Below are positions 1 through 8,057 of a stretch of 64,000 nt of DNA, piece after piece. The stretch covers positions 154,936 through 218,935 of the forward strand of contig JAUICJ010000002.1 in NCBI GenBank assembly GCA_030427925.1, written 5' to 3'. The translations under genes and the position numbers were made by a program. Numbering within the stretch: position 1 is the stretch's first letter; each line of letters begins with the position of its first letter. The stretch is from Bacteroidia bacterium. Its GTDB lineage: Bacteria > Bacteroidota > Bacteroidia > Flavobacteriales_D > Sanyastnellaceae. Below the pieces are notes generated by a model. It was not told where the DNA came from, did no database searches, and saw only the letters and a list, made by a program, of their open reading frames with translations.

Positions 1-510
1 GCGGGTGGCGTCTCCTTGGATGACCAAGCAACCTTCCGCCTTGAGTCGATTCGCTTTTTCCGCGTCGTTTTCGATGATGACCACTTTATGGTGGTGCTCG
101 AGCAGCTCTTCAATGGCCTTCTCGCCCACCCGGCCGGCTCCGCAAATGATGACGTGATTCTCCATTCGTTGAAGGGTTCGGTGAAATCGCAGGGTTCGGA
201 TTTGGTCTCGGTACTCGCCGTTGAAAAAGTAATTCGACAAGACCGTAATCGAATAGGCAACGGTGCCCAAGTTTGCGAAGATCAGCAAGCTCGTGAACGC
301 ACGCCCCAGCGGCGACAAGGGCCGGATTTCGCCGAATCCCACCGTCGACACGGTGATGACTGTCATGTAAACCGCATCGCTCAAGGAATACCCTTCGATG
401 CTCATGAACCCCAACACCCCGACCACCAGTGCGGCAATGATCAACGATGCGGCGATGACCACGTGGGTGGACAGCCGAACATTGAAAAAGACGTCGGTGA
501 TGCGTCGCAT
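1..510 (-). CDS. Two-TM potassium channel with RCK (TrkA-N) domain, 3' part missing
   Basis: The gene enters at ATG 510 and runs off the left edge, so only the first 170 codons are present. The translation begins MRRITDVFFNVRLSTHVV, followed by a first membrane helix, a pore loop with the K+ filter motif TVGFGE near residue 60, and a second helix. A Rossmann-type RCK/TrkA-N domain then starts with ENHVIICGAGRVGEKAIEEL (the GxGxxG nucleotide fold) near residue 120. This order is that of Kch/MthK-type ligand-gated K+ channels of the inner membrane. It starts 3 bases after the pyrF stop, so it is probably the last member of the PorE-like/purM/prfA/pyrF run. The ligand and ion selectivity beyond K+ cannot be judged because the C-terminal half is outside the window. 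Confidence 0.88.
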   Translation of the reverse strand, partial: MRRITDVFFNVRLSTHVVIAASLIIAALVVGVLGFMSIEGYSLSDAVYMTVITVSTVGFGEIRPLSPLGRAFTSLLIFANLGTVAYSITVLSNYFFNGEYRDQIRTLRFHRTLQRMENHVIICGAGRVGEKAIEELLEHHHKVVIIENDAEKANRLKAEGCLVIQGDATR

Positions 511-513
511 GGG

Positions 514-1335
514 TTACAATCCGCGTTCTTGACAAATTTCGCGCATCTCAGCATGCAATTCCAACGCAGCAGCGCGAGCCGCTTCGGCGAAATCCGAACC
601 ACTGGACGCATACAAGATGCCGCGCGACGAATTGACCAGCAAGCCGCAGTCGGCATTCCAACCCGCCTCAGCAACCTCCCGAACGGTTCCGCCTTGCGCC
701 CCTACGCCGGGAACCAAGAAAAAGTGATCCGGCGCGAGGGAACGCACGTGCCGCAGGCCTTCCGGGCGAGTGGCCCCAACGACGTACATCAAGTTGTCCG
801 AAGTTCCCCACGATTGGGACGTGACCACGACGTGCTCGTGAAGCGGCGGCTCGCCGTGGAATTCGAAATCGTCCGCGCTCGGATTCGACGTCAGCGCCAA
901 CAGCACCGTCCAGCGATCCTCGAACGCCGTAAATGGAGTCACCGAATCGGCCCCCATGTAGGGAGCCACCGTGACGCCCCCTGCGTTCAACGAATCGAAG
1001 AAGGCCCGAGCGTAACACGTTGCGGTGGAACCGATGTCGCCCCGCTTCGCATCGGCGATGACCAAACAGCCTTCCGGTGCTGCCGCCACAATGCGCTCCA
1101 ACGCCGCCCATCCCGCGCTGCCGTATTGCTCGAAGAAGGCGAGGTTGGGCTTGAAGGCCACGGCGTGTTCGGCGGTTGCGCGCATGACTTCGAGGCAAAA
1201 GCGCTCCATGCCATCCACCGTGGGCTCAATGCCGTCGGGCATGCGTTCGGGAACCGGGTCCAAGCCCACGCACAAGAAGGATTGCTTCGAACGGATGGCC
1301 TGGACCAGTCGGGATTTGGGAGTGGAATTAAGCAT
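514..1335 (-). CDS. pyrF: Orotidine 5'-phosphate decarboxylase (type 2)
   Basis: This 273-residue protein catalyses the last step of UMP synthesis, OMP to UMP plus CO2, in the cytoplasm. The catalytic block DAKRGDIGST (Lys and Asp residues) lies near residue 95. The N-terminal FLCVGLDPVPERMP segment and the length of about 270 are typical of the type 2 (mycobacterial/Bacteroidota) family rather than the 230-residue E. coli form. ATG 1335 overlaps the end of prfA by 8 bases, which suggests translational coupling. The stop lies 3 bases before the K+ channel start. No odd substitutions are apparent. Confidence 0.96.
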   Translation of the reverse strand: MLNSTPKSRLVQAIRSKQSFLCVGLDPVPERMPDGIEPTVDGMERFCLEVMRATAEHAVAFKPNLAFFEQYGSAGWAALERIVAAAPEGCLVIADAKRGDIGSTATCYARAFFDSLNAGGVTVAPYMGADSVTPFTAFEDRWTVLLALTSNPSADDFEFHGEPPLHEHVVVTSQSWGTSDNLMYVVGATRPEGLRHVRSLAPDHFFLVPGVGAQGGTVREVAEAGWNADCGLLVNSSRGILYASSGSDFAEAARAAALELHAEMREICQERGL

Positions 1336-2413
1336 GTTTCAGCAATTCGGTTTGTTCTGCGAGGTGCAAGGCGTCGAGGAGGGGATCCAACTCTCCGCCC
1401 AAAATGGCCGGCAGGTCATGCAGCGTCAGCCCGATGCGGTGATCGGTCACCCGTCCTTGCGGGAAGTTGTAGGTGCGGATCTTGGCAGAGCGGTCGCCGG
1501 TGGAAACGAGGGACTTGCGTTCGGCGGCTTGGGCACTTCTTTGGCGGTCGCGCTCGGCTTCGAACAGGCGCGTTCGCAAGACTTCGAGGGCGTGATCGTA
1601 ATTCGCGTGCTGGGAGCGACCGTCTTGGCATTCCACCACGATTCCGGATGGCAGGTGCGTGAGCCGAACGGCGGATTCGGTTTTGTTCACGTGCTGCCCG
1701 CCTGCCCCACTTGCTCGGAAGGTGTCGCGGCGTACATCGGCCAAATTCAACTCGACATCCACCTCCTCGGCCACGGGCAAAATCGCCACCGTGGCCGCGC
1801 TCGTGTGGACGCGTCCTTGCGATTCCGTTTCGGGAACGCGCTGCACGCGGTGCACACCACTTTCGAACTTCAATCGGCCGTACACCCCATCGCCATCCAG
1901 GCGGGCCACCACCTCCTTGAATCCCCCCACCGTGCCTTCCTGTGCAGAAATGAACTCCAACCGCCAACCTTGCTGTTCCGCGTACCGCACGTACATGCGG
2001 TAGACCTCACCTGCGAAGAGTGCTGCCTCATCGCCTCCGGTCCCCGCTCGCACCTCGAGCATGGCCGAGCGGTCATCCGCTGCATCCCGCGGCAACAACA
2101 TGATGCGCCCCGCCTCAAAGCTCGCCCGCAACTGCGCTTCCAACACCGGCAATTCTTCGCGGGCCAACTCCCTGTAGTCGGCGTCCGCCCCTTTCAGCCA
2201 TTCTTGAGCCTGGATCAGGTCCTCGTGGAGGCGTCGCATCCCATCCGCGTGAAGCACGATGGGCTCCAGTTGGCGGTATTCCCTCATCAAATCCCGGTAG
2301 CGGGTTTGGTCCGCGATGACATCGGGGTCCCCGACGGACTTTTCCACTTCGTGAAAGCGATCCTTCACGGAAGCGAGTTTGGCCAACAGCGCCTCCACTT
2401 CCCCCATGGCCAT
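1328..2413 (-). CDS. prfA: Peptide chain release factor 1
   Basis: RF1, 361 residues, close to the 360 of E. coli. It recognises UAA and UAG in the ribosomal A site and triggers peptidyl-tRNA hydrolysis. The GGQ catalytic motif is in SGAGGQHVNKTESAV near residue 232. The stop-codon-reading tripeptide sits in VPETESQGRVHTS, as P-E-T where E. coli has P-A-T, consistent with the P-x-T rule for RF1 and not with SPF of RF2. I chose ATG 2413 because it shares one base with the purM stop (TGATG); a TTG codon one triplet upstream is less likely. A second in-frame ATG is at 2407. The 3' end overlaps pyrF by 8 bases. Confidence 0.96.
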   Translation of the reverse strand: MAMGEVEALLAKLASVKDRFHEVEKSVGDPDVIADQTRYRDLMREYRQLEPIVLHADGMRRLHEDLIQAQEWLKGADADYRELAREELPVLEAQLRASFEAGRIMLLPRDAADDRSAMLEVRAGTGGDEAALFAGEVYRMYVRYAEQQGWRLEFISAQEGTVGGFKEVVARLDGDGVYGRLKFESGVHRVQRVPETESQGRVHTSAATVAILPVAEEVDVELNLADVRRDTFRASGAGGQHVNKTESAVRLTHLPSGIVVECQDGRSQHANYDHALEVLRTRLFEAERDRQRSAQAAERKSLVSTGDRSAKIRTYNFPQGRVTDHRIGLTLHDLPAILGGELDPLLDALHLAEQTELLKHA

Positions 2414-3588
2414 CAACTCGGGTAGACAAACGTCCCGTGCTCACCACTGACGGTGACTTTCGGGACGTCCGAGGGTTCGCAACGGCCGATGATTTGGGCT
2501 TCCACCCCCATGGACTGCGCCGTGGCGATGATGGCCTCGGCCGCCTGTTCATCCGTGTAGATTTCCATGCGATGTCCCATGTTGAACACCGTGTACATCT
2601 CGCGCCAGTCCGTTCCCGACTCGGCTTGAATCATGCGGAACAGCGGCGGCGTTGGAAACAAGTGGTCCTTGACAACGTGCACGCCCTCAATGAAGTGAAG
2701 CACTTTCGTTTGTGCACCACCGCTGCAATGGACCATGCCGTGGATGCGATGCCGCCACTCGGGCAAGATGGCTTGAATGATGGGGGCGTACGTCCGGGTT
2801 GGGGACAAAACCAATTGGCCCGCATCCAGCGGAACCCCTTCCACCGCATCCGTCAGCCCCTTCGTCCCCGTGTAAACCCACTGTTCGTCAGTGAACGGGT
2901 CCACGCTCTCGGGGAAACGCTGGAGCAATTCCTTGCGGAACACGTCGTGCCGCGCACTCGTGAGCCCATTCGAGCCCATTCCCCCGTTGTACCGGGACTC
3001 CCAACGCGCCTGCCCAAAACTCGCCAAGCCCACCACCACATCGCCCGGGGCAATGCGGCCGTTGTCAATGACCTCATCCCGACGCATCCGAGCCACCACC
3101 GTCGAATCCACGATCACGGTGCGAACGAGGTCTCCCACATCCGCCGTTTCTCCTCCGGTGGAACGAATGTCCAAGCCCTCTGCGCGCAACTCTTGAAGCA
3201 GCTCCTCAGTCCCTTCGATGAGGGCCTTCACCACCTCGCCGGGAATCACATGCTTGTTGCGCCCAATGGTGCTCGACACCAAGATGGGCCCCAACGCCCC
3301 AACGCAAAGCAAATCGTCCACGTTCATGATGAGCGCGTCCTGGGCAATTCCCTTCCAAACGGACAAATCGCCCGTTTCCTTCCAATACATGTAGGCCAGT
3401 GCGGACTTCGTCCCCGCCCCATCGGCATGCATCACAATGCAGTGTTCCGAACTCCCCGTGAGGTAGTCCGGAACCACTTTGCAAAACGCCCGACTGAAAA
3501 GCCCCTTGTCGACGTCCGCAATGGCGGCGTGGACATCTTCTTTGCCTGCCGACACTCCGCGACTGGCATACCGGCTTGCTTCCGTCAT
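2413..3588 (-). CDS. purM: Phosphoribosylformylglycinamidine cyclo-ligase (AIR synthetase)
   Basis: This cytoplasmic enzyme of purine synthesis closes the imidazole ring of FGAM with ATP to give AIR. The 391-residue product starts MTEASRYASRGVSAGKEDVH. Diagnostic segments are HADGAGTKSALAY (nucleotide-binding DGxGTK type) near residue 55 and STGGETADVGDLVRTV near residue 140. The frame stays open for 66 codons further upstream, but ATG 3588 overlaps the stop of the PorE-like gene by the usual ATGA and begins the conserved region, so it is preferred. The protein is longer than the roughly 345 residues of E. coli PurM, as I recall for Bacteroidota homologues. Confidence 0.95.
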   Translation of the reverse strand: MTEASRYASRGVSAGKEDVHAAIADVDKGLFSRAFCKVVPDYLTGSSEHCIVMHADGAGTKSALAYMYWKETGDLSVWKGIAQDALIMNVDDLLCVGALGPILVSSTIGRNKHVIPGEVVKALIEGTEELLQELRAEGLDIRSTGGETADVGDLVRTVIVDSTVVARMRRDEVIDNGRIAPGDVVVGLASFGQARWESRYNGGMGSNGLTSARHDVFRKELLQRFPESVDPFTDEQWVYTGTKGLTDAVEGVPLDAGQLVLSPTRTYAPIIQAILPEWRHRIHGMVHCSGGAQTKVLHFIEGVHVVKDHLFPTPPLFRMIQAESGTDWREMYTVFNMGHRMEIYTDEQAAEAIIATAQSMGVEAQIIGRCEPSDVPKVTVSGEHGTFVYPS

Positions 3589-5591
3589 TCCGAGGCTTTG
3601 GGTACGTAATCGAATCGCAAAATGCGGAACACCGTTCGGCGGTTCTTTTGGTGAGCGGCCTCCTTTTCCTCGTTCGTTGCCATGGCGTTGATCTCCGCAT
3701 CGGAAATCAAGAGTTGCTCCTCCCCGCGTCCCACAGCCACCAAGCGCTCGGCTTCGATGCCACGGCTGATGAGGTAATCCACACACGTTTGGGCACGGCG
3801 TTGGCTGAGGTCCATGTTCGATGCATTCCCACCGCGGCTGTCCGTATGAGCCTCCAACTGAATGACGAAGGTCTCGTTCACCTGCAGCAATTCCAACAAG
3901 TAATTCAGCGAGTCCGCCGAATTCACTTCTTCGTTGATGAGCAAGCTCGCCTGGTTGAACGGGTACAAGACCAACGGCATGGGGTATTCCTTTTCAGAAA
4001 TCTCCTTGAGGAAGTATTCCCGAGCCATCGTCGTGCTTTCGGTCAGTCCGACTGTCGAGAACTTGTCTCCCGTGCCGATGTAACCATCGTTCTTCACTTC
4101 CACGGTGTAGGTGGTGTTCTTTTGGATTTCATCTTCACACAGGGAAACACCCCCGTCCGCATCCGCAGTCAATGCCCAAGAATTGCCATCGCTGCCCTGC
4201 ACCGTGATCGAACCCATCAATGGAATCCCGGTATCGTAATCGTAGACGTTCGCCCGGAAGCAGAATTCGATGTCCGGCAGTTCAAAGCTGTACAAATCGT
4301 CTTTTCCTTTTCCACCGGGACGGCTTGAGGTGAAAATTCCGCCGTCTTGACCTTCGTAGAAGATGATGCCAAAATCATCCGATGAACTGTTGAGAGGGTA
4401 AGGCAAAACCTCCACCTCACCGAACTGCATCTCCCCCTCCATGGGCATGGCCCGAACGATGTCGAGTCCGCCCAATCCCCCGTAACCATGAGAACTGAAG
4501 TACAGTGCACCGTCGTAGCGCATGGCCGGGAACATCTCGTCCTCGGGCGTGTTGATGCCTGGCCCCAAATTCACCGGTTCACCGAAACGGTCCTCGCGAT
4601 CGTCGTACTTCACGTACCAAATGTCCTTACCGCCTTGCCCTCCTTCCATGTCTGAAACGAACAGCAGGTAATCGCCTTCGGGCGACATCGCAGGGTGCCC
4701 CACTTGCGAACTGTCATTCGCCTCGCGGTTCACCAAATCGACCAATTCGGACGGGCCCATTCGGGTGCCCATGACGCTGGAACGGTAGATGTCGCAGGCG
4801 TAGTTGTTGTCGTTTTCGACGATGCACCGGGTGAAGTACATCGTTTTGAACTTCTTATCGAAGGTTACCGTGCCCTCATTCGACGGGGTGTTTACCGTGT
4901 TGTTCAGGGGTTCCGGGGTGCTCCAACGGCCTTTTTTATCCTGCTCTGCGCGGAACAAATCCATGAAGCTCTGGCCCGTGATGGGATCTTCACCCGATCC
5001 GGTAGCAGACTCGCGGGAGGAGGCGAACACGATTTCATCGGATTTCTTGGATGCGAAGCCCGCACCGAAATCGTAGGCGTCAGAATTGAGCAGCAACAGG
5101 TTTTGGACCACATAACGCGAAGGGGGTTCGTCCAACGCCAAGGCATCGTCATCGGCTTGCTGGATGCGGGCTCGAGAAACCGAAGCGTCTCCGCCCTTTT
5201 CAGCATAGGTCTGGAACCACTCGATGGCCTCGTCGAATTCCTGTTGCGCCATCATGATGTCGCCGTAGTGCAAATAAACTTCCGGATGATCTTCTCCATA
5301 GCGCAAGCCGATGGCCTTGTCGTACCATTCTTCAGCCGCATCCGGTGTCAGCATCAACCGAAAACACTCGCCCACCATGTAGGCACAGCGCGCTTTCTCT
5401 TCGATGTCATCCTTGATGCGCGGGTACGCTTTGATGTACTCCTTTGAGGCTTCGTAATAGCCGCCCCGCTCGAAATGTCCATCCGCTTCAGCGGTGGCAT
5501 CCGATTGGGCAAAGGCGGACGTCGCGCCCACGAGGAAAAGCAGGAGGGCAACGCCCATCCGCGATAGAACTACTTGCAGGGTCTGTGGCAT
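3585..5591 (-). CDS. OmpA-family protein with TPR and WD40-like propeller, PorE-like
   Basis: A 668-residue exported protein. Residues 1-29 form a signal peptide ending SAFAQ. Residues about 30-165 are TPR-like helices, 170-445 hold PD40/TolB-type propeller blades (for example SPEGDYLLFVSDMEGGQGG and YFSSHGYGGLGGLDI), 450-530 form a carboxypeptidase-regulatory-like beta domain, and the C-terminus is an OmpA peptidoglycan-binding domain (LEAHTDSRGGN, then NRRTVFRI). This order matches PorE of the type IX secretion system, which anchors the outer-membrane complex to peptidoglycan; related proteins of other function share it, so the name is family-based inference. It is the first gene of the run into purM-prfA-pyrF. 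A TACTTTCGG box on the minus strand at 5614-5622 may be its promoter. Confidence 0.82.
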   Translation of the reverse strand: MPQTLQVVLSRMGVALLLFLVGATSAFAQSDATAEADGHFERGGYYEASKEYIKAYPRIKDDIEEKARCAYMVGECFRLMLTPDAAEEWYDKAIGLRYGEDHPEVYLHYGDIMMAQQEFDEAIEWFQTYAEKGGDASVSRARIQQADDDALALDEPPSRYVVQNLLLLNSDAYDFGAGFASKKSDEIVFASSRESATGSGEDPITGQSFMDLFRAEQDKKGRWSTPEPLNNTVNTPSNEGTVTFDKKFKTMYFTRCIVENDNNYACDIYRSSVMGTRMGPSELVDLVNREANDSSQVGHPAMSPEGDYLLFVSDMEGGQGGKDIWYVKYDDREDRFGEPVNLGPGINTPEDEMFPAMRYDGALYFSSHGYGGLGGLDIVRAMPMEGEMQFGEVEVLPYPLNSSSDDFGIIFYEGQDGGIFTSSRPGGKGKDDLYSFELPDIEFCFRANVYDYDTGIPLMGSITVQGSDGNSWALTADADGGVSLCEDEIQKNTTYTVEVKNDGYIGTGDKFSTVGLTESTTMAREYFLKEISEKEYPMPLVLYPFNQASLLINEEVNSADSLNYLLELLQVNETFVIQLEAHTDSRGGNASNMDLSQRRAQTCVDYLISRGIEAERLVAVGRGEEQLLISDAEINAMATNEEKEAAHQKNRRTVFRILRFDYVPKASE

Positions 5592-5665
5592 TCTGAATCG
5601 CTTATAACAATTGCCGAAAGTAACACAATGGCTTCAATTCCGCGGGACATGTTGGGAAAATTGAC

Positions 5666-5691
5666 GAAAAAAGGCCCGGCATCGCCGGGCC
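5666..5691 (-). terminator. Rho-independent terminator after glnN
   Basis: A perfect 8-bp stem (GGCCCGGC/GCCGGGCC, 5673-5680 with 5684-5691) closes a 3-base loop. On the minus strand it is followed at once by TTTTTTC. It lies 23 bases past the glnN stop and upstream of the PorE-like start, so it insulates the two transcripts. Confidence 0.9.
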
Positions 5692-5713
5692 CTTCTCATT
5701 CAATCCTGTGCAA

Positions 5714-7900
5714 TCAGCGAGTGAACAACAATTCCGCGAACTTCGGCAAAGGCCAAATCGCATCGTCCACCACCCGCTCCAATTCGGAGCAAATTGCCGC
5801 GAGGGCTTCCATTTGGGGCATCACCTCGTGGGCGTAGCGTTTCGCTTTGTCCAGGACAGCGTCTTGCGCCTCCGCTTGGTCGTGCAACGCTTCGAGGGCA
5901 TTCGCTGCACCGTGCAATTCCTGAGTGAGTTCACAAGCGCGGAGCAACAGGGTCCGTTGAGCAGCCGAGAGCTCACCCACCTCGCTTCCGAGGACGGCAT
6001 TCAAGCCTTGGATGTTGGTCACGAGGCCGTTTTGGTACTTGATGACCGCGGGCATGATGACGCTGCGGGCCATGTTCATGAGCACGCGGTATTCGATTTG
6101 GCGCTTCAAGATGTAAGCCTCCAATTCCACTTCCACCCGCGCGTGCACCTCCTCCGGACGCAGCACCTTCAGGTCGTCGAACATTTTCACCACATCGGGG
6201 CGCATCAACACTTCCAAGGCATCCGGCGTGGTGCGCAAATTCGCAAGCCCCCGGCGCTCCGCTTCCTGTCGCCACTCCTCCGAGTACCCGTTGCCTTCAA
6301 AGCGGATCGCCTTGCTCGCGGTGATGAGCTTTTGCAATTCCTTCAAAATGGCATCGTCCTTCTTTTCGCCCCCCGCAATGCGTTCGTCGACCGCCACTTT
6401 GAACGCTTCGAGTTGCTCGGCAACGATGGTGTTGAGCACGGTCATCGGAACCGCACAATTCGCGGTGCTGCCCACCGCGCGCAATTCGAACTTGTTTCCC
6501 GTGAAGGCGAACGGTGACGTGCGGTTGCGGTCCGTGTTGTCCAACAGCGCCTCGGGGATGCGACCGATTTCCAACTTCAATGCCGTCTTGTCATCTGGCG
6601 TCAAAGCCCCTGCCCCGATGCTCGCCTCGAGCTCGTCCAACAGGTTCGACAGCTGCGTGCCGATGAACGCGCTGATGATGGCCGGGGGCGCCTCGTTGGC
6701 TCCCAACCGGTGGTCGTTGCCCACGCTGGCAATGGACGCGCGCACCACATCGGCGCGCTTGTGCAAGGCCGCCAAGGTGTTGACGAAGAACGTCAAGAAG
6801 CGCATGTTCGTCTTCGGCGTGTTCCCCGGCTTGAGCAGGTTGACGCCGGTGTCCGTGCCGAGCGACCAGTTGTTGTGCTTGCCGCTTCCGTTGAGTCCCG
6901 GGAAAGGCTTCTCATGGAGGAGCACCCGGAAATCGTGCTTGCGCGCGACCTTCTCCATGATCTCCATGAGCTGGAGGTTGTGGTCGTTGGCCAAATTCGC
7001 TTCCTCGAATACCGGAGCGCATTCGAATTGGTTCGGTGCCACCTCGTTGTGGCGGGTGGTCACCGGAATGCCCAGGCGGTGCGCTTCGTATTCAAACTCC
7101 TTCATGAACGCCGTGGCCCGCGCGGGAATGCTTCCGAAATAGTGGTCGTCCAGCTGCTGTCCTTTCGCTGGAGGCGCACCAAACAGCGCCCGCCCCGTCA
7201 TCTGCAAATCCGGGCGCGCGGCGAACAAGCTTTTGTCCACCAAAAAGTACTCTTGCTCCCATCCCAACGTCGCGTTGACCTTCGTCACGTTCTTATCGAA
7301 GTATTGGCACACCTCCGTAGCGGCCCGGTCAATGCGGCTCAATGCCTTGAGCAACGGCATCTTGTTGTCCAGTGCGAAGCCCGTGTAGCTGATGAAAATC
7401 GTGGGAATGCAGAGCGTGCTGTCCACCACAAACGCCGGGCTCGTCGGGTCCCACAAGGTGTAACCGCGCGCCTCAAACGTGTTCCGGATGCCGCCGTTCG
7501 GGAAAGAACTCGCGTCCGGCTCTTGTTGCACCAACAACGTGCCATCGAAGCGCTCGATGGCGCGACCATCGCCCACGGGCTCAATGAAGCTGTCGTGCTT
7601 CTCCGCAGTCGCTCCGGTCAACGGCTGGAACCAGTGCGTGTAGTGCGTGGCACCGCGGCTGATGGCCCATTCCTTCATGGCTGCTGCAGCCTGGTCAGCC
7701 ACCTTGCGGTCGAGCGGCGTGTGGCGCTCCATCGCCTCCACGATGCTCTTGAACGCTTCATCGGTCAAGTACTCCCGCATGTTGTGCAGGTGGAACGCGT
7801 TCTCGCCGTAGTAGGCCGAGATCTTGTTGTGAGGACGTTCGCGGTGCTTTGGAACCCGTTCCAAAACATCCTTCAAGGCTTGCTGGCGTGCGATGCTCAT
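5714..7900 (-). CDS. glnN: Glutamine synthetase type III
   Basis: A 728-residue class III glutamine synthetase that joins ammonia to glutamate with ATP. The length of about 730 residues separates it from GSI (about 470). Family blocks visible in order are ATHYTHWFQPLTG, GWEQEYFLVDK, TRHNEVAPNQFECAPVFEEA, LNGSGKHNNWSLGTDTG and NRTSPFAFTGNKFELRAVGS, which cover the substrate, metal and nucleotide sites. I start at ATG 7900 (MSIARQQAL), just downstream of a TAATTTTGC promoter box; the frame is open 8 codons further without a better start. Monocistronic, with its own promoter and terminator. No PII or ammonium transporter gene is adjacent. Confidence 0.95.
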   Translation of the reverse strand: MSIARQQALKDVLERVPKHRERPHNKISAYYGENAFHLHNMREYLTDEAFKSIVEAMERHTPLDRKVADQAAAAMKEWAISRGATHYTHWFQPLTGATAEKHDSFIEPVGDGRAIERFDGTLLVQQEPDASSFPNGGIRNTFEARGYTLWDPTSPAFVVDSTLCIPTIFISYTGFALDNKMPLLKALSRIDRAATEVCQYFDKNVTKVNATLGWEQEYFLVDKSLFAARPDLQMTGRALFGAPPAKGQQLDDHYFGSIPARATAFMKEFEYEAHRLGIPVTTRHNEVAPNQFECAPVFEEANLANDHNLQLMEIMEKVARKHDFRVLLHEKPFPGLNGSGKHNNWSLGTDTGVNLLKPGNTPKTNMRFLTFFVNTLAALHKRADVVRASIASVGNDHRLGANEAPPAIISAFIGTQLSNLLDELEASIGAGALTPDDKTALKLEIGRIPEALLDNTDRNRTSPFAFTGNKFELRAVGSTANCAVPMTVLNTIVAEQLEAFKVAVDERIAGGEKKDDAILKELQKLITASKAIRFEGNGYSEEWRQEAERRGLANLRTTPDALEVLMRPDVVKMFDDLKVLRPEEVHARVEVELEAYILKRQIEYRVLMNMARSVIMPAVIKYQNGLVTNIQGLNAVLGSEVGELSAAQRTLLLRACELTQELHGAANALEALHDQAEAQDAVLDKAKRYAHEVMPQMEALAAICSELERVVDDAIWPLPKFAELLFTR

Positions 7901-7920
7901 GGGAGAAAATGTTGTTGCGG

Positions 7921-7929
7921 GCAAAATTA
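7921..7929 (-). promoter_or_regulatory. Promoter -7 box of glnN (TAATTTTGC)
   Basis: The minus strand reads TAATTTTGC, a match to the Bacteroidota housekeeping -7 consensus TAnnTTTG. It lies 20 bases before ATG 7900. No convincing -33 element is seen. Confidence 0.55.
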
Positions 7930-7985
7930 CCCCTCAACGACACACCCCCATCCCCGAAAAAACAAGTTTTTTATCAACACCCCCT

Positions 7986-8039
7986 AAAAAAAGAGGGGCC
8001 CGCACGAAAAAACAACAATTTTTCCGCGCACACCCCTCT
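7986..8039 (-). terminator. Long-stem terminator after the PNGase F-like gene
   Basis: On the minus strand AGAGGGG (8039-8033) pairs with CCCCTCT (7998-7992). Inside, an imperfect stem CGCGGAAAAA / TTTTTCGTGCG can extend the hairpin. Seven T residues follow (7992-7986). It lies 19 bases after the stop at 8058. Confidence 0.6.
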
Positions 8040-8057
8040 CCAGGACGACCCCGCGGA

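Noticed and set aside
16..1662. A 548-codon plus-strand open frame at the left edge
   Set aside because: It lies antisense to the K+ channel, pyrF and part of prfA, all with clear motifs on the minus strand. Its translation is Arg/His-rich without any family feature.
7925..8057. A possible small RNA or riboswitch in the A/T-rich gap upstream of glnN
   Set aside because: The sequence is explained by the glnN promoter box and the long-stem terminator of the gene on the other side.
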